DNA of 64,000 nucleotides from UBA6522 sp965221035 (lineage in GTDB: Bacteria > Pseudomonadota > Gammaproteobacteria > Steroidobacterales > Rariloculaceae): positions 1,116,001 to 1,180,000 of the forward strand of contig OZ244860.1 in assembly GCA_965221035.1 (NCBI GenBank). The letters run 5' to 3'. Of this stretch, positions 26,065 through 34,823 are shown piece after piece; the first letter of the stretch is position 1, and each line of letters opens with the position of its first letter. The notes under the pieces were generated by a model, which was not told the origin of the DNA, ran no database searches, and worked only from the letters and a program-made list of their open reading frames with translations. Position numbers and translations under genes: made by a program.

Positions 26065-27453
26065 ATGGCCAGAGTGACGAGTTCCAGAACCAAGACCAAG
26101 GACTTGCCCCCGTTTCTGAGTCAAGGTGAACGTGCCAGGCTCTTTCCAACCGCCTCCAATAACAACCGCGAGAATAGACTGACGTCTACTTTCCTGGCGA
26201 TTCTGCCGCACGTCCCGATACTTGCCAAAGACCTGTTCGCAACCGTCGGTCTACGTATCGGTGAACGCGCAAGAGTCCAATCCTGGATCGAGATCGTCCC
26301 CAGGCACGATCAACATCTCGATAAGCGCCCCGATGGGTTGATCGTCGTCACAATCGGCAAGCGCACCTGGAGCGCACTGATCGAAGCCAAGGTCAGGAAA
26401 AACCAGATCGAGGATGAGCAGGTCTCCAGGTACCTGATGGCAGCAAGGGACGCCGGTATCGACGCGGTCATTACCATCTCCAACCAGTTCGTCGCCCGTG
26501 CCGATCACTCGCCCGTAAGGGTCGCGAAGAATCTCACAAGGAAGACCGGTCTATTTCACTGGTCCTGGACCTACATCCAGACACAATGCGAAATTCTCTC
26601 AAGGGACATGATCGAAGACTCCGAACAAGCCTTCATGGTTGCCGAGTTTCTCCGATTTCTCGATCACAAGGACACAGGCATTGAACGCCTCACCTCCATG
26701 AACCAGGGTTGGCGAAACCTGGTCCAGACCGTTGGCAACCAGGGAGCATTGAGCAAGTCTGACCCGGCGATAGAGGACTGTGTCGGCCACTGGCACCAGG
26801 AAGAGCGCGACCTCTGCCTTCAGCTTTCGCGCCATGTCGGTGCCAAGGTACAAACGGTCATTCCGCGAAAATTCCAAAACGATCAAGTCGCCCGGGTCAA
26901 GGACGGGATTTCTCGGCTTGTCGACGAGAAGGTCCTGTACTCAGCCTTCAGAATCCCCGATTGCGCTGCCGATCTGGAAGTGACGGCCCGTCTGAGGGCC
27001 CGGACAGTGACCTATGGCATGAAGCTGAAGGCGCCGCTTGATCGAATATCGACACAGGGCCGCGTGAACTGGCTTCTTCGCATGCTGCGAGATAACGATC
27101 CGCGTCTGGTCATTCGAGCGCATTGGCCCGGGCTCGCCAAACCGACCGCAAAACCAGTAAGCGAACTGCGCAGCGACCCCAAGGCTATCCAGACTGAACG
27201 TCCGGACGTTGCACCACACAGTTTCGAAGTGCTCCTGATCGAGGATCTCGGCAGCGCTTTCGGTGGCAGGCGAGTGTTTATCGAGAGACTCGAAGAGAAC
27301 ATTTCTCAGTTCTACGATCTGGTTGGCCAGCACCTGCGCGCCTGGCACGCTCCCCCACCCAAACCTTTGAAGTCCCGTGACGCTACGGATGAGTTTGAGG
27401 AGGAGACCTCAGATCCCGGCGTCCAGGAAACGAGTCAGGAGCCTGCGCCGTAG
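26065..27453 (+). CDS. Orphan protein with PD-(D/E)XK nuclease-like domain
   Basis: A 462-residue cytoplasmic protein of unknown function. Residues about 90-140 show RPDGLIVV, then SALIEAKV about 15 residues later, followed by EQVSRYLMAARDAGIDAVITISNQF. This matches the D...ExK core of a PD-(D/E)XK nuclease fold, with the usual helix and strand after it. Similar hypothetical proteins starting with an ARL-P...NRxTS segment are widespread in bacteria, but I know no assigned function. The C-terminal half has no recognised domain, and the last 30 residues are acidic. The ATG at 26065 is chosen over the TTG at 26056. By eye the gene is lower in GC than its neighbours; this was not computed. Confidence 0.6.
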   Translation: MARVTSSRTKTKDLPPFLSQGERARLFPTASNNNRENRLTSTFLAILPHVPILAKDLFATVGLRIGERARVQSWIEIVPRHDQHLDKRPDGLIVVTIGKRTWSALIEAKVRKNQIEDEQVSRYLMAARDAGIDAVITISNQFVARADHSPVRVAKNLTRKTGLFHWSWTYIQTQCEILSRDMIEDSEQAFMVAEFLRFLDHKDTGIERLTSMNQGWRNLVQTVGNQGALSKSDPAIEDCVGHWHQEERDLCLQLSRHVGAKVQTVIPRKFQNDQVARVKDGISRLVDEKVLYSAFRIPDCAADLEVTARLRARTVTYGMKLKAPLDRISTQGRVNWLLRMLRDNDPRLVIRAHWPGLAKPTAKPVSELRSDPKAIQTERPDVAPHSFEVLLIEDLGSAFGGRRVFIERLEENISQFYDLVGQHLRAWHAPPPKPLKSRDATDEFEEETSDPGVQETSQEPAP

Positions 27454-27491
27454 AAACCGCATGTGTTGATGCCGGCTTGGGGTTGCGGTGA

Positions 27492-29588
27492 TTACAGGCC
27501 CGGCCGGTAATCCGCGAACGTGCCGCCGTTGCGGCTCAATTCCTCCAGCAGGTTCGGAACTTCCCAGTACATCGGACCGAATCGGTCCCGGAATTCGCAC
27601 ACCTTGGCATGGACCTTGTCCAACCCGACACTGTCGGCGTAGTGCATGGGACCGCCGCGATGGCGCGGAAACCCGTAGCCGTTGACCCAGACCACGTCGA
27701 TGTCGCCGGACCGGCTCGCGATGCCCTCCTCCAGGATGCGCGCGCCCTCGACGATCAACGCGTAGACGCACCGATCGATGATTTCCTCGTCGCTGATTTC
27801 GCGCCGCTCCACCCCCAGCGCCACCGCCTCGCGGGCGGTCCACTCCGCGACTTCCGGGTCCGGAACGGGTGTCCGGGAGCCGGACTCGTATAGGTACATG
27901 CCCTTGCCGGTCTTTCTTCCCAGCCGGCCGGCCTCCACCATCACGTCCGCCATGCGGTAGAAGCAGGGATCGTCCGGCAGGTCGGCGCGCTCCTGGCGTA
28001 CGCTGTAGCCCACGTCCAGGCCGGCCAGGTCACCCACGGCATGGGGCCCCATGGCCATTCCCCAATTCTCAAGCGCACCGTCGATCTGTTCCGGGGCGGC
28101 CCCCTCGAGCAGCAGCGACTGGCTTTCACGGCCGTACCCGTAGAGCATCCGGTTGCCCACGAAGCCGAAACAGTTTCCCACCACCACGCCCACCTTGCGC
28201 AACCGCTTGGCCAGCGCCAGCGCGGTAACGATAACCGCGTCATCGGTCGCCGCACCGCGCACGATCTCGACCAGGCGCATGATGTGCGCGGGGCTGAAGA
28301 AATGTGTCCCGACGACCTGCTCGGGGCGTGCGGTGGCGGCGGCGATGCGGTCCACGTCCAGGGTTGACGTGTTGGTCGCCAAAATGGTGCCGGGGCCACA
28401 AACCCGGTCCAGGTGGCCAAAGACTTCCCGCTTGACCGCCATGCTTTCGAACACGGCCTCGATCACCAGGTCCGCGTCCGCCACGCTACCGTAGTCCTGT
28501 GATGTCGCCAGCCGTTTCAGTCCGTCTTCCGCATCGGTGCGGCTGACTTTGCCGCGCGCGACACCACCTTCGTACAGACCTTCGATCGTCTTGCGCCCAC
28601 GGGCCAGTCCGGCCTCGTCATTGTCGAGCACCGTGACATCGTACCCGGCGCCGAGGCAGCTATAGGCGATTCCCGCGCCCATGGTGCCGGCGCCGATGAC
28701 CGCAATGCGCCGGACAGGCTGGGCGGAAGCGTCCGGGCTGACTCCCGGGGGCGGCTTGACCGCCTGCCGCTCGGCGAAGAACAGGTGTCGCAGCGAGTTC
28801 GACTGCGGTGACGCCATGCACTCGACAAAGTGCGCCCGCTCGTCCGCCAGCGCTTCATCCAGCGGCTTGCGCACCGCCGCCTCGACGCACCGCACGATGC
28901 GCTCCGGCGACATCAACCCCCGCGTCCGGCGCGCAATCCGCTTGCGATATTCATTGAAGAAGTCATCGCCGACGGGAGCCACCGTGAGCTCTCCGGTGCG
29001 TCGTGGCGGCTCGCCGCGCGCGACCAGTTCCCGCGCATATCCTGTGGCGCCGTCCAGCAAGTCCCCATCTTCGACGATCCGGTCGACGACGCCCGCCCGC
29101 GCGCCGTCCGTGGCGCCGATCGGCTTGCCGGAGATCATCATGTTCAACGCTTCTTCGGCGCCCATCAACCGGGGTAGCCGCTGGGTCCCCCCGGCGCCCG
29201 GAATCAATCCAAGATGGACTTCCGGCAGGCCCACCCGGGCCGTCGGCACGGCCACCCGGTAATGGCACCCCATCGCAACCTCGAACCCGCCGCCAAGCGC
29301 AGTCCCGTGGAGTGCGGCGACAACGGGGATTTCGGATGACTCGATCCGGGCGATGACGTCGGGCAACGGCGGCGGCAACGGCGGTTTCCCGAATTCGCGT
29401 ATGTCCGCACCGGCGATGAAGGTTCGGCCCGCGCAGACGAGCACGACCGCGCCGACCCCGGCACCCTCCGCCTCGTCCATGGCACCCATCAACCCGACGC
29501 GCACGGCCTGGGACATCGCGTTCACCGGCGGATTGTCGATGGTCACGATGGCCAGATCATTCTTGATTTCTACGCCTACGACGCTCAT
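27492..29588 (-). CDS. Bifunctional enoyl-CoA hydratase/3-hydroxyacyl-CoA dehydrogenase
   Basis: A 698-residue two-domain beta-oxidation enzyme. Residues about 1-200 are a crotonase domain with AGADIREF (oxyanion hole) and GGGFEVAMGCHYRVA, plus LPEVHLGLIPGAGGTQRLPRL containing a catalytic Glu. From about residue 290, IAVIGAGTMGAGIAYSCLGAG binds NAD, and FSPAHIMRLVEIVRG carries the catalytic His. A C-terminal dehydrogenase domain follows (KTGKGMYLY). The layout matches the peroxisomal-type/FadJ-like proteins rather than FadB. No thiolase partner is nearby, so the acyl-CoA substrate is open. Start is ATG 29588 with GGAG six bases upstream; a GTG at 29594 is less likely. Confidence 0.9.
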   Translation of the reverse strand: MSVVGVEIKNDLAIVTIDNPPVNAMSQAVRVGLMGAMDEAEGAGVGAVVLVCAGRTFIAGADIREFGKPPLPPPLPDVIARIESSEIPVVAALHGTALGGGFEVAMGCHYRVAVPTARVGLPEVHLGLIPGAGGTQRLPRLMGAEEALNMMISGKPIGATDGARAGVVDRIVEDGDLLDGATGYARELVARGEPPRRTGELTVAPVGDDFFNEYRKRIARRTRGLMSPERIVRCVEAAVRKPLDEALADERAHFVECMASPQSNSLRHLFFAERQAVKPPPGVSPDASAQPVRRIAVIGAGTMGAGIAYSCLGAGYDVTVLDNDEAGLARGRKTIEGLYEGGVARGKVSRTDAEDGLKRLATSQDYGSVADADLVIEAVFESMAVKREVFGHLDRVCGPGTILATNTSTLDVDRIAAATARPEQVVGTHFFSPAHIMRLVEIVRGAATDDAVIVTALALAKRLRKVGVVVGNCFGFVGNRMLYGYGRESQSLLLEGAAPEQIDGALENWGMAMGPHAVGDLAGLDVGYSVRQERADLPDDPCFYRMADVMVEAGRLGRKTGKGMYLYESGSRTPVPDPEVAEWTAREAVALGVERREISDEEIIDRCVYALIVEGARILEEGIASRSGDIDVVWVNGYGFPRHRGGPMHYADSVGLDKVHAKVCEFRDRFGPMYWEVPNLLEELSRNGGTFADYRPGL

Positions 29589-29756
29589 AAGCACTCCGGC
29601 TTGATACGGATTTCACTCCCGCGAACCTTGACCGAATTCCAGACTCGACCCAGTTTCACCGCGATGGTTTTCCAGCGTTGTCTACACGGCCCGACCCACT
29701 TCGGCAAAGGCACCGCCGGAGAGATAGGTTGACCGGGCTGTGCCATCATAAGCGCC

Positions 29757-30176
29757 ATGAAAAACGAAATCGATATTCCTGTGGAATGGGGCGACACCGA
29801 CCAGGCGGCGATCGTGTTCTATCCCAACTACTTCAGGTGGTTCGATATCGGCACGCGCCACCTGCTGGAAGCGGCCGGGGTGCCTTACGGAACACTGAAG
29901 GAAGAGTTCGGGCTGCTGGGATTGCCCCTGGTGGAGGCCAGCAGCCGGTTCCTGAGTCCCATTCGGTTTGGCGACACGGTCAGGCTCGCCAGTCACGTCG
30001 CATCATGGCGGCGCAAGACTGTCCGTATATCCCACCGGGCCAGCGTCGATGGAAGACGCTGCGCCGAGGGCCATGAGGTTCGTGTCATAGCGAAGGGCCG
30101 GGGCGGCAAGATCCAGGCCGTCACGCCTCCGGCGCGCCTGCTTGAGGCGTTGCCGGTTCACCGGCCGGAGCCTTAG
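29757..30176 (+). CDS. Acyl-CoA thioesterase, 4-hydroxybenzoyl-CoA thioesterase family
   Basis: A 139-residue hotdog-fold thioesterase. EWGDTDQAAIVFYPNYFRWFD at the N-terminus contains the catalytic Asp region of the 4HBT/YbgC group, and the length is standard. It hydrolyses acyl- or aromatic-CoA esters in the cytoplasm and lies divergent from the beta-oxidation gene, which hints at a shared CoA pathway. Its last 19 codons lie within a 56-bp sequence repeated at 30985-31040. Candidate -10 sequences end about seven bases before the ATG and no ribosome site is visible, so the message may be leaderless. Confidence 0.88.
   Translation: MKNEIDIPVEWGDTDQAAIVFYPNYFRWFDIGTRHLLEAAGVPYGTLKEEFGLLGLPLVEASSRFLSPIRFGDTVRLASHVASWRRKTVRISHRASVDGRRCAEGHEVRVIAKGRGGKIQAVTPPARLLEALPVHRPEP
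30117..30172. repeat. 56-bp direct repeat, left copy
   Basis: Identical over 56 bases to 30985-31040, 868 bp away in the same orientation; identity continues for a further TAGC after one mismatch. It covers the 3' end of the thioesterase gene. Between the copies lies only the vapBC-type pair. Confidence 0.95.
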
Positions 30177-30250
30177 CCACTTTCTGGATACTGCAGCAAT
30201 TCCAATGCAGCCATCGTGCCCAATTCTGACGCTACCCGCAGGCTGGCACG

Positions 30251-30670
30251 TCATCTCGCGCTTTCGATCCACCGGTAAACGTCGATACCGATACCCTCCG
30301 CTGCCGCGTACAACCGGCGGTCCAGCGTCGCGAAGGGCAGGCTGCGCCGCAACGCAACTTCAAGATAGGCAGCATCGTAGATGGTCAGGCCGAACCGCCT
30401 TGCCAGATCGAGGATCCCGGATTCGTCATGCTCGGTATCCATCTTTATTCCCAACGCGAGACTGTCCGCCAACGTATCCGATACCTGTTGCGCCGTGATC
30501 CGACCGCGCCGTTCGTTCACCAACAGCGCGTTGCGCAATTCGTACCACCAAATCCCCGGCACGACGCCGCCCTGCGCAATGACGAGCCGCATTGCCGCTA
30601 CAGCTGTCGGGTCATCCTCGTCGCCCATGCACCACGACAGAAACACCGAATTATCGATGACAATCGCCAT
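30251..30670 (-). CDS. PIN-domain ribonuclease toxin, VapC-type
   Basis: A 139-residue PIN-domain protein. AIVIDNSVFLSW gives the first acidic residue (Asp), WWYELRNALL the second (Glu), and LTIYDAAYLEVAL the third cluster (Asp). FATLDRRLYAAA is the final motif. VapC toxins are magnesium-dependent RNases that cut tRNA or rRNA. Its start overlaps the last base of the antitoxin gene. The pair sits between 56-bp direct repeats, suggesting acquisition as a unit. The RNA target cannot be told from sequence. Confidence 0.88.
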   Translation of the reverse strand: MAIVIDNSVFLSWCMGDEDDPTAVAAMRLVIAQGGVVPGIWWYELRNALLVNERRGRITAQQVSDTLADSLALGIKMDTEHDESGILDLARRFGLTIYDAAYLEVALRRSLPFATLDRRLYAAAEGIGIDVYRWIESAR

Positions 30671-30912
30671 CAGTAGCGGTGCCCATCATGAACCGTGCCC
30701 ATCAGTTCCGCGAGCGGCGCTCGACCCAGCTGTTTGCGTCGTTCCAAAATGCGCCGCGCAGCTTCACGCGACCGCACCCGGTTGGTTGCCACCGGCACCA
30801 AGCGCGCGACCGGCTTGCCGTGCCGTGTGATTGTCAGACTTTCACCGCGCACAACCCGGTCGAGCAAATGGGGTAGTCGTGTCTTTGCTTCATACGCGCC
30901 TATCGTTTCCAT
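30670..30912 (-). CDS. Phd/YefM-type antitoxin
   Basis: An 80-residue antitoxin. METIGAYEAKTRLPHLLDRVVRGESLTITRHGKPVARLVP is the full Phd/YefM DNA-binding domain, and the C-terminal Arg-rich helix plus GTVHDGHRY tail should bind and block the toxin. GGAGTG precedes the ATG at a normal distance. It overlaps the toxin gene by one base. A dyad upstream probably lets the pair repress itself. Confidence 0.88.
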   Translation of the reverse strand: METIGAYEAKTRLPHLLDRVVRGESLTITRHGKPVARLVPVATNRVRSREAARRILERRKQLGRAPLAELMGTVHDGHRY

Positions 30913-30931
30913 TGGACACTCCGCAGAAAAA

Positions 30932-30958
30932 TCAGACCATACTATACGACCAGTCTGA
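30932..30958. promoter_or_regulatory. Promoter/operator dyad of the toxin-antitoxin pair
   Basis: TCAGAC (30932-30937) and GTCTGA (30953-30958) form an inverted repeat around a TATAGT-like -10 sequence, 20-46 bases upstream of the antitoxin start. Autorepression by the antitoxin or complex is typical for such pairs. Confidence 0.5.
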
Positions 30959-30984
30959 AAATCGAGGCAACGTTTCGCAAGTCA

Positions 30985-31040
30985 GCCGTCACGCCTCCGG
31001 CGCGCCTGCTTGAGGCGTTGCCGGTTCACCGGCCGGAGCC
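30985..31040. repeat. 56-bp direct repeat, right copy
   Basis: The second copy covers the 3' end of dnaQ (stop at 30989-30991). Either copy can serve as the 3' end of both the thioesterase and dnaQ without changing the thioesterase protein. The original state may therefore have been two convergent genes overlapping tail to tail. Confidence 0.95.
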
Positions 31041-31756
31041 GTAGCGCCGGACGGCTCGATCTCCTCCCACAGAAGGGGCGCCCCCGCCGATTCGGACAAT
31101 CGGCGAACCATTTGCCGATGGGCGTCAAGTTCCGCGTCGGTCGCCTTGAGCACCGTCAGCGCGAGCCCGTCACGGTCAACCGACGCGGCGACATGAAGCG
31201 TAGCCTGCGCCGAGTCCCCTTCCAGGGCCAGGCTCGTCTGACCGCCGGTCATCGCCAGATAGACCTCGGCGAGAATCCCGGCGTCCAGCAGGGCCCCGTG
31301 CAGCTTGCGGTGGGAATTGTCCACCTGGTAGCGCTTGGCGAGCGCATCGAGGCTATTGTGCTGGCCGGGGTGCATCCGTCGCGCCAGTGTCAGCGTGTCC
31401 AGCACGCGGCAATGCTCGCGGATATCCTGGACCGGAGTTTCCAGCCGCCGCAGTTCGTGGTTGATGAAGCCGATGTCGAAGTCCGCGTTGTGGATGATCA
31501 GTTCCGCGTCCTGGACAAACCCCATGAATTCCTCGGCTACATCCTCGAACAGGGGTTGCGTCGCCAGGAACTCGTCGTCGATTCCGTGCACTTCAAGCGC
31601 GCCGGGCCCCACGGCCCTCTCCGGGTTGATGTAGCGCTGAAATGTTTGCTCCGTGAACTTGCGGTCGACCAATTCGACGCAGCCGATCTCGATGATCCGG
31701 TCGCCCGCCTCCGGCTGCAGGCCGGTGGTCTCCGTATCCAGCACGACTTGCCGCAT
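30989..31756 (-). CDS. dnaQ: DNA polymerase III epsilon subunit (proofreading exonuclease)
   Basis: A 255-residue DnaQ. VLDTETTGL at the N-terminus is the Exo I DxE motif, IIHNADFDIGFINHEL is Exo II, and HGALLDAGILAEVY is Exo III epsilon-type with His and Asp. It is the 3'-5' proofreading subunit of the replicative polymerase. The C-terminal tail (about residues 180-255) lacks an obvious clamp-binding motif and ends in an Ala/Pro-rich stretch encoded by the 56-bp repeat. It is followed upstream by rnhA, the usual gammaproteobacterial neighbour, although in E. coli the two genes are divergent. Confidence 0.95.
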   Translation of the reverse strand: MRQVVLDTETTGLQPEAGDRIIEIGCVELVDRKFTEQTFQRYINPERAVGPGALEVHGIDDEFLATQPLFEDVAEEFMGFVQDAELIIHNADFDIGFINHELRRLETPVQDIREHCRVLDTLTLARRMHPGQHNSLDALAKRYQVDNSHRKLHGALLDAGILAEVYLAMTGGQTSLALEGDSAQATLHVAASVDRDGLALTVLKATDAELDAHRQMVRRLSESAGAPLLWEEIEPSGATAPAGEPATPQAGAPEA

Positions 31757-31761
31757 CGCCG

Positions 31762-32208
31762 TCAGACCTCGGCGGCGAGCGTACGCTCGAGTCCCAGGTT
31801 GGCCAACGCGTCGGCACGCTCGTTGCCGGGATCGCCTGCATGCCCCTTCACCCAGCGCCAGTCCACCTCATGGCGTCGCACCAGATCATCCAGTCTTGTC
31901 CACAGATCCTGATTCTTCACGGGTTTCCTGCCGGCCGTGCGCCAGCCTCGCCGACGCCAGCCGGGCAGCCAGCGGGTGATGCCGTCCCGGACGTAGCGCG
32001 AGTCGGTGTACAACTCCACCCGGCAGGGCTCCTTCAGCGCGCCGAGCGCTTCGATGGCCGCCATGAGTTCCATGCGGTTGTTGGTGGTCTGACGCTCACC
32101 GCCACTGAGTTCCCTTGAGTTCGCGCCATACCGCAATATCGCCCCCCAACCGCCGGGTCCCGGGTTTCCGCGACACGCCCCGTCGGTGTAGACGGTCACC
32201 GCCTTCAT
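31762..32208 (-). CDS. rnhA: Ribonuclease HI
   Basis: A 148-residue RNase HI, normal family length. VYTDGACRGNPGPGGWGA holds the first catalytic Asp, MELMAAIEAL the Glu, YTDSRYV the second Asp, and KGHAGDPGNERADALA the final His and Asp. It removes RNA from RNA-DNA hybrids, such as primers and R-loops. Its start overlaps the stop of the methyltransferase gene as ATGA, and its end is five bases from dnaQ, so the three are likely one transcript. Confidence 0.96.
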   Translation of the reverse strand: MKAVTVYTDGACRGNPGPGGWGAILRYGANSRELSGGERQTTNNRMELMAAIEALGALKEPCRVELYTDSRYVRDGITRWLPGWRRRGWRTAGRKPVKNQDLWTRLDDLVRRHEVDWRWVKGHAGDPGNERADALANLGLERTLAAEV

Positions 32209-32930
32209 CGCGAACGGCGAACGTGGGGCGCACTCGTCGTGGGTTTCACCAATCCTCCCACCACATTCAGCCGACGCCGGCGCCACAGCGGCCTGATGGG
32301 TGTCATGGGATGGACACGCTTTTGCGCACTCAACATGTAGCCACCGCCGAGCAAGGGCATCCACCGGCTTGCCCAGTCCTCCCGTGGCAGCGTAGCGAAA
32401 CGGCGAACCCGTTCCAATGGAAGCGTGTGGCAGTACCGCGCGCGCGCGTCGATGTCGAAACTCAATAGTTTCAACCAGTCTTTCAGGCGCGACTCCAGCA
32501 TGGGACGGCGGTGACCGGGCGGATATCCCCGAGTCGAAGCGAGCTGCCGCAGACCCCAAAGGCCATTCGGATTGAAACTCAACACCACGACCCGGCCGTC
32601 CGCACGCAGCACCCTGTCGACTTCCCTGAGCAGCGCATGAGGCGAAGGCGCAAGCTCCAGCGCATGGGGCAGGAGCACCGCATCCACGGAGCCGGTCGCT
32701 ATGGCCAGCGCATGGGTGTCCGACAGCATCTGCGCCGCCGCGGAGGGCCTCCATTCCAGCAGGGTCGTTCGCTGAGTGCGGGCGTAGCGGGTGAACGAGT
32801 CGTGTTCGCCCCATAGTCCGATCTGGACGAACTGTTCGCCGAATGCGCGGGCCAGGGCTTGGCGAACATGGCCCTTCTCAACCGCCAGGCAACGCCGCCC
32901 GAGGGGCGTATCCAGCCAGCGGTCGCGCAT
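32205..32930 (-). CDS. YafS-like SAM-dependent methyltransferase
   Basis: A 241-residue class I methyltransferase-like protein. The core contains DAVLLPHALELAPSPHALLREVDRVLRADGRVVVLSFNPNGLWGLRQL, the usual motif-II-to-post-motif region. The position next to rnhA and dnaQ, with mltD on the other side, matches E. coli yafS. The SAM-binding glycine loop is weak, and substrate is unknown. The ATG at 32930 has no good ribosome site; a longer start at 33068 is possible. It overlaps rnhA by four bases. Confidence 0.78.
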   Translation of the reverse strand: MRDRWLDTPLGRRCLAVEKGHVRQALARAFGEQFVQIGLWGEHDSFTRYARTQRTTLLEWRPSAAAQMLSDTHALAIATGSVDAVLLPHALELAPSPHALLREVDRVLRADGRVVVLSFNPNGLWGLRQLASTRGYPPGHRRPMLESRLKDWLKLLSFDIDARARYCHTLPLERVRRFATLPREDWASRWMPLLGGGYMLSAQKRVHPMTPIRPLWRRRRLNVVGGLVKPTTSAPHVRRSR

Positions 32931-33122
32931 GGAGGGAGCATCCACGGCGCACACTGTGAATGATGGCCCGCTCGGAGTCAATCGCACCCTGATCCCGTCG
33001 TGACTGTGCGCAAAAATCGCCGTGATCGAGTTTCGGGAGTGGCGCAAATGGAGCGCAAGTGCTTGCATGGGGAATACCAATCCGTAGCATAGGGGCCGCA
33101 GCACGCTGGGAAGATTGAATTT

Positions 33123-34769
33123 ATGGAGGTATCGGCCTGCCGTGGTTCCCGCGGCACCAGCACCACAGTGGCAGTCCTTGCGCTGGCCATGCTGTTGGCA
33201 AGCTGTCAAACGGCCCCGGTAGGGCCATCGGATTCGATCGACCGATCCGGTCCATCGCCCGCCGTGCCGAGCCCACCCAGGGAGGCACCCGTTCAGTCCG
33301 GGAGGCCTGTCGAATCAGCCGGATCAGGCCCTTCACCGACTGCGGAGACCCGGGACGCGGCGCAGCCGGATCTGCTCCTGCGGATCGGCAAAGGGCTGGC
33401 CTTGCCCGTCGCATCGAATCCGGCGGTGGACCGGGAGTTCGACTGGTACGTGGCCAACGCGGACTATCTGAATCGGGTGCTGCGAAGATCCGAAAGGTAC
33501 CTCCATCACGTCGTCGAAGCCCTGCGGCAGGCCGACATGCCCCTGGACCTGGCGCTCCTGCCGATCGTCGAGAGCGCCTATGACCCGTTTGCCTACTCCA
33601 GGGGCCGGGCGGCCGGACTCTGGCAGATCGTCCCGGAGACGGGACGGGAACTGGGACTCGATCAGAATTGGTGGTACGACGCCAGACGGGATGTGATCGA
33701 GTCCACCGACGCCGCCCTTCGATACCTTCGCCAACTCGAGCAACGGTTTGACGGCGACTGGCTGCTCGCCGTCGCAGGCTACAACGCCGGCGGGGGTAGC
33801 GTGGCGCGAGCGTTGCAGCGTGCGGTCGGTGACGGCGCAACAGCCGATTTCTGGGGTGTCTGGCCGTACCTGCCCGAGCAAACGCAAGCCTACGTGCCAC
33901 GACTCCTGGCGCTGTCCAGACTGGTGGCCGATCCCGCACAACACGGGATTTCGTTGCCGTTCATCGCGGACGAACCGTACTTCGAGATCATCGAGACCGG
34001 CGGACAGGTCGACATGGCCCTGGCGGCGCAAATCGCCGGCATGAGCACCGATGAGCTGTACCTTCTCAATCCAGGGGTCAACCGTTGGGCAACCGATCCG
34101 GACGGTCCACATCGACTGCTGGTTCCGCACGGCAAGGCGGATGAATTTGCGACAGTCGTGTCCGGGACGGGCGAATTGGCCGGCGTTCGCTGGATTCGGC
34201 ACATCGTCAGCCCCGGAGAAACGCTGGGCCACCTGGCATTCGAGTACCGAACCACGGCCGAGGCGCTCAGGCAGGCAAACAGCATTGCGGACGACCTGAT
34301 CCGAGCCGGCCAGGGACTGATGGTTCCACTGCCTGCCGGCGCAAGCGATGATTCCGCACCTTGGCCCGTACCCGCGCTCGCCGATGGCGCCGCGCCCGCG
34401 GCGGGCGGCGGGCGGCCCCAGGCCTACGTGGTCCGGGAAGGTGACTCCCTGTGGAGCGTCGCCAGCCGTTTCCGAGTCGCGGTGGCGGATCTTGCGCAGT
34501 GGAATTCCATGTCGCCGCTTGACATCCTCGACATCGGGCGCGAGCTGGTGGTCTGGAGCGATACACCCGTTTCCATGCCCGAGGCCAACCAACGCATCCG
34601 CCGGGTCACGTACACCGTCCACGAGGGCGACTCACTGTACCGGATTTCAACCCGGTTTCGGATCAGCGTGGGCGACCTGTTGCAGTGGAACAACCTCTCT
34701 CCGGAACGCTACCTGCAGCCCGGGCAGGAGTTGATACTTTTCGTTGATGTAACCGATCAGAGCACATAG
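33123..34769 (+). CDS. mltD: Membrane-bound lytic murein transglycosylase D, three LysM
   Basis: A 548-residue lipoprotein (LLASC lipobox at about residue 28). The SLT domain at about residues 130-260 has LLPIVESAYDPFAYSRGRAAGLWQI with the catalytic Glu, and AVAGYNAGGG. Three LysM domains follow: GETLGHLAFEYRTT, GDSLWSVASRFRV and GDSLYRISTRFRI. LysM binds peptidoglycan, while the SLT domain cleaves glycan strands to 1,6-anhydro ends. The two C-terminal LysM copies are more alike than the first. It is divergent from the yafS-like gene, with 192 bp between them containing no other gene. Confidence 0.93.
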   Translation: MEVSACRGSRGTSTTVAVLALAMLLASCQTAPVGPSDSIDRSGPSPAVPSPPREAPVQSGRPVESAGSGPSPTAETRDAAQPDLLLRIGKGLALPVASNPAVDREFDWYVANADYLNRVLRRSERYLHHVVEALRQADMPLDLALLPIVESAYDPFAYSRGRAAGLWQIVPETGRELGLDQNWWYDARRDVIESTDAALRYLRQLEQRFDGDWLLAVAGYNAGGGSVARALQRAVGDGATADFWGVWPYLPEQTQAYVPRLLALSRLVADPAQHGISLPFIADEPYFEIIETGGQVDMALAAQIAGMSTDELYLLNPGVNRWATDPDGPHRLLVPHGKADEFATVVSGTGELAGVRWIRHIVSPGETLGHLAFEYRTTAEALRQANSIADDLIRAGQGLMVPLPAGASDDSAPWPVPALADGAAPAAGGGRPQAYVVREGDSLWSVASRFRVAVADLAQWNSMSPLDILDIGRELVVWSDTPVSMPEANQRIRRVTYTVHEGDSLYRISTRFRISVGDLLQWNNLSPERYLQPGQELILFVDVTDQST

Positions 34770-34823
34770 GCGGCGGCTCGGCAGTCAGGTCCGGCCATGC
34801 CGCCGGTTGAACAAGGAATGGGT

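Noticed and set aside
31762..32814. 350-residue reading of the rnhA frame
   Set aside because: The extra 202 N-terminal residues are out-of-frame methyltransferase DNA; RNase HI starts at 32208.
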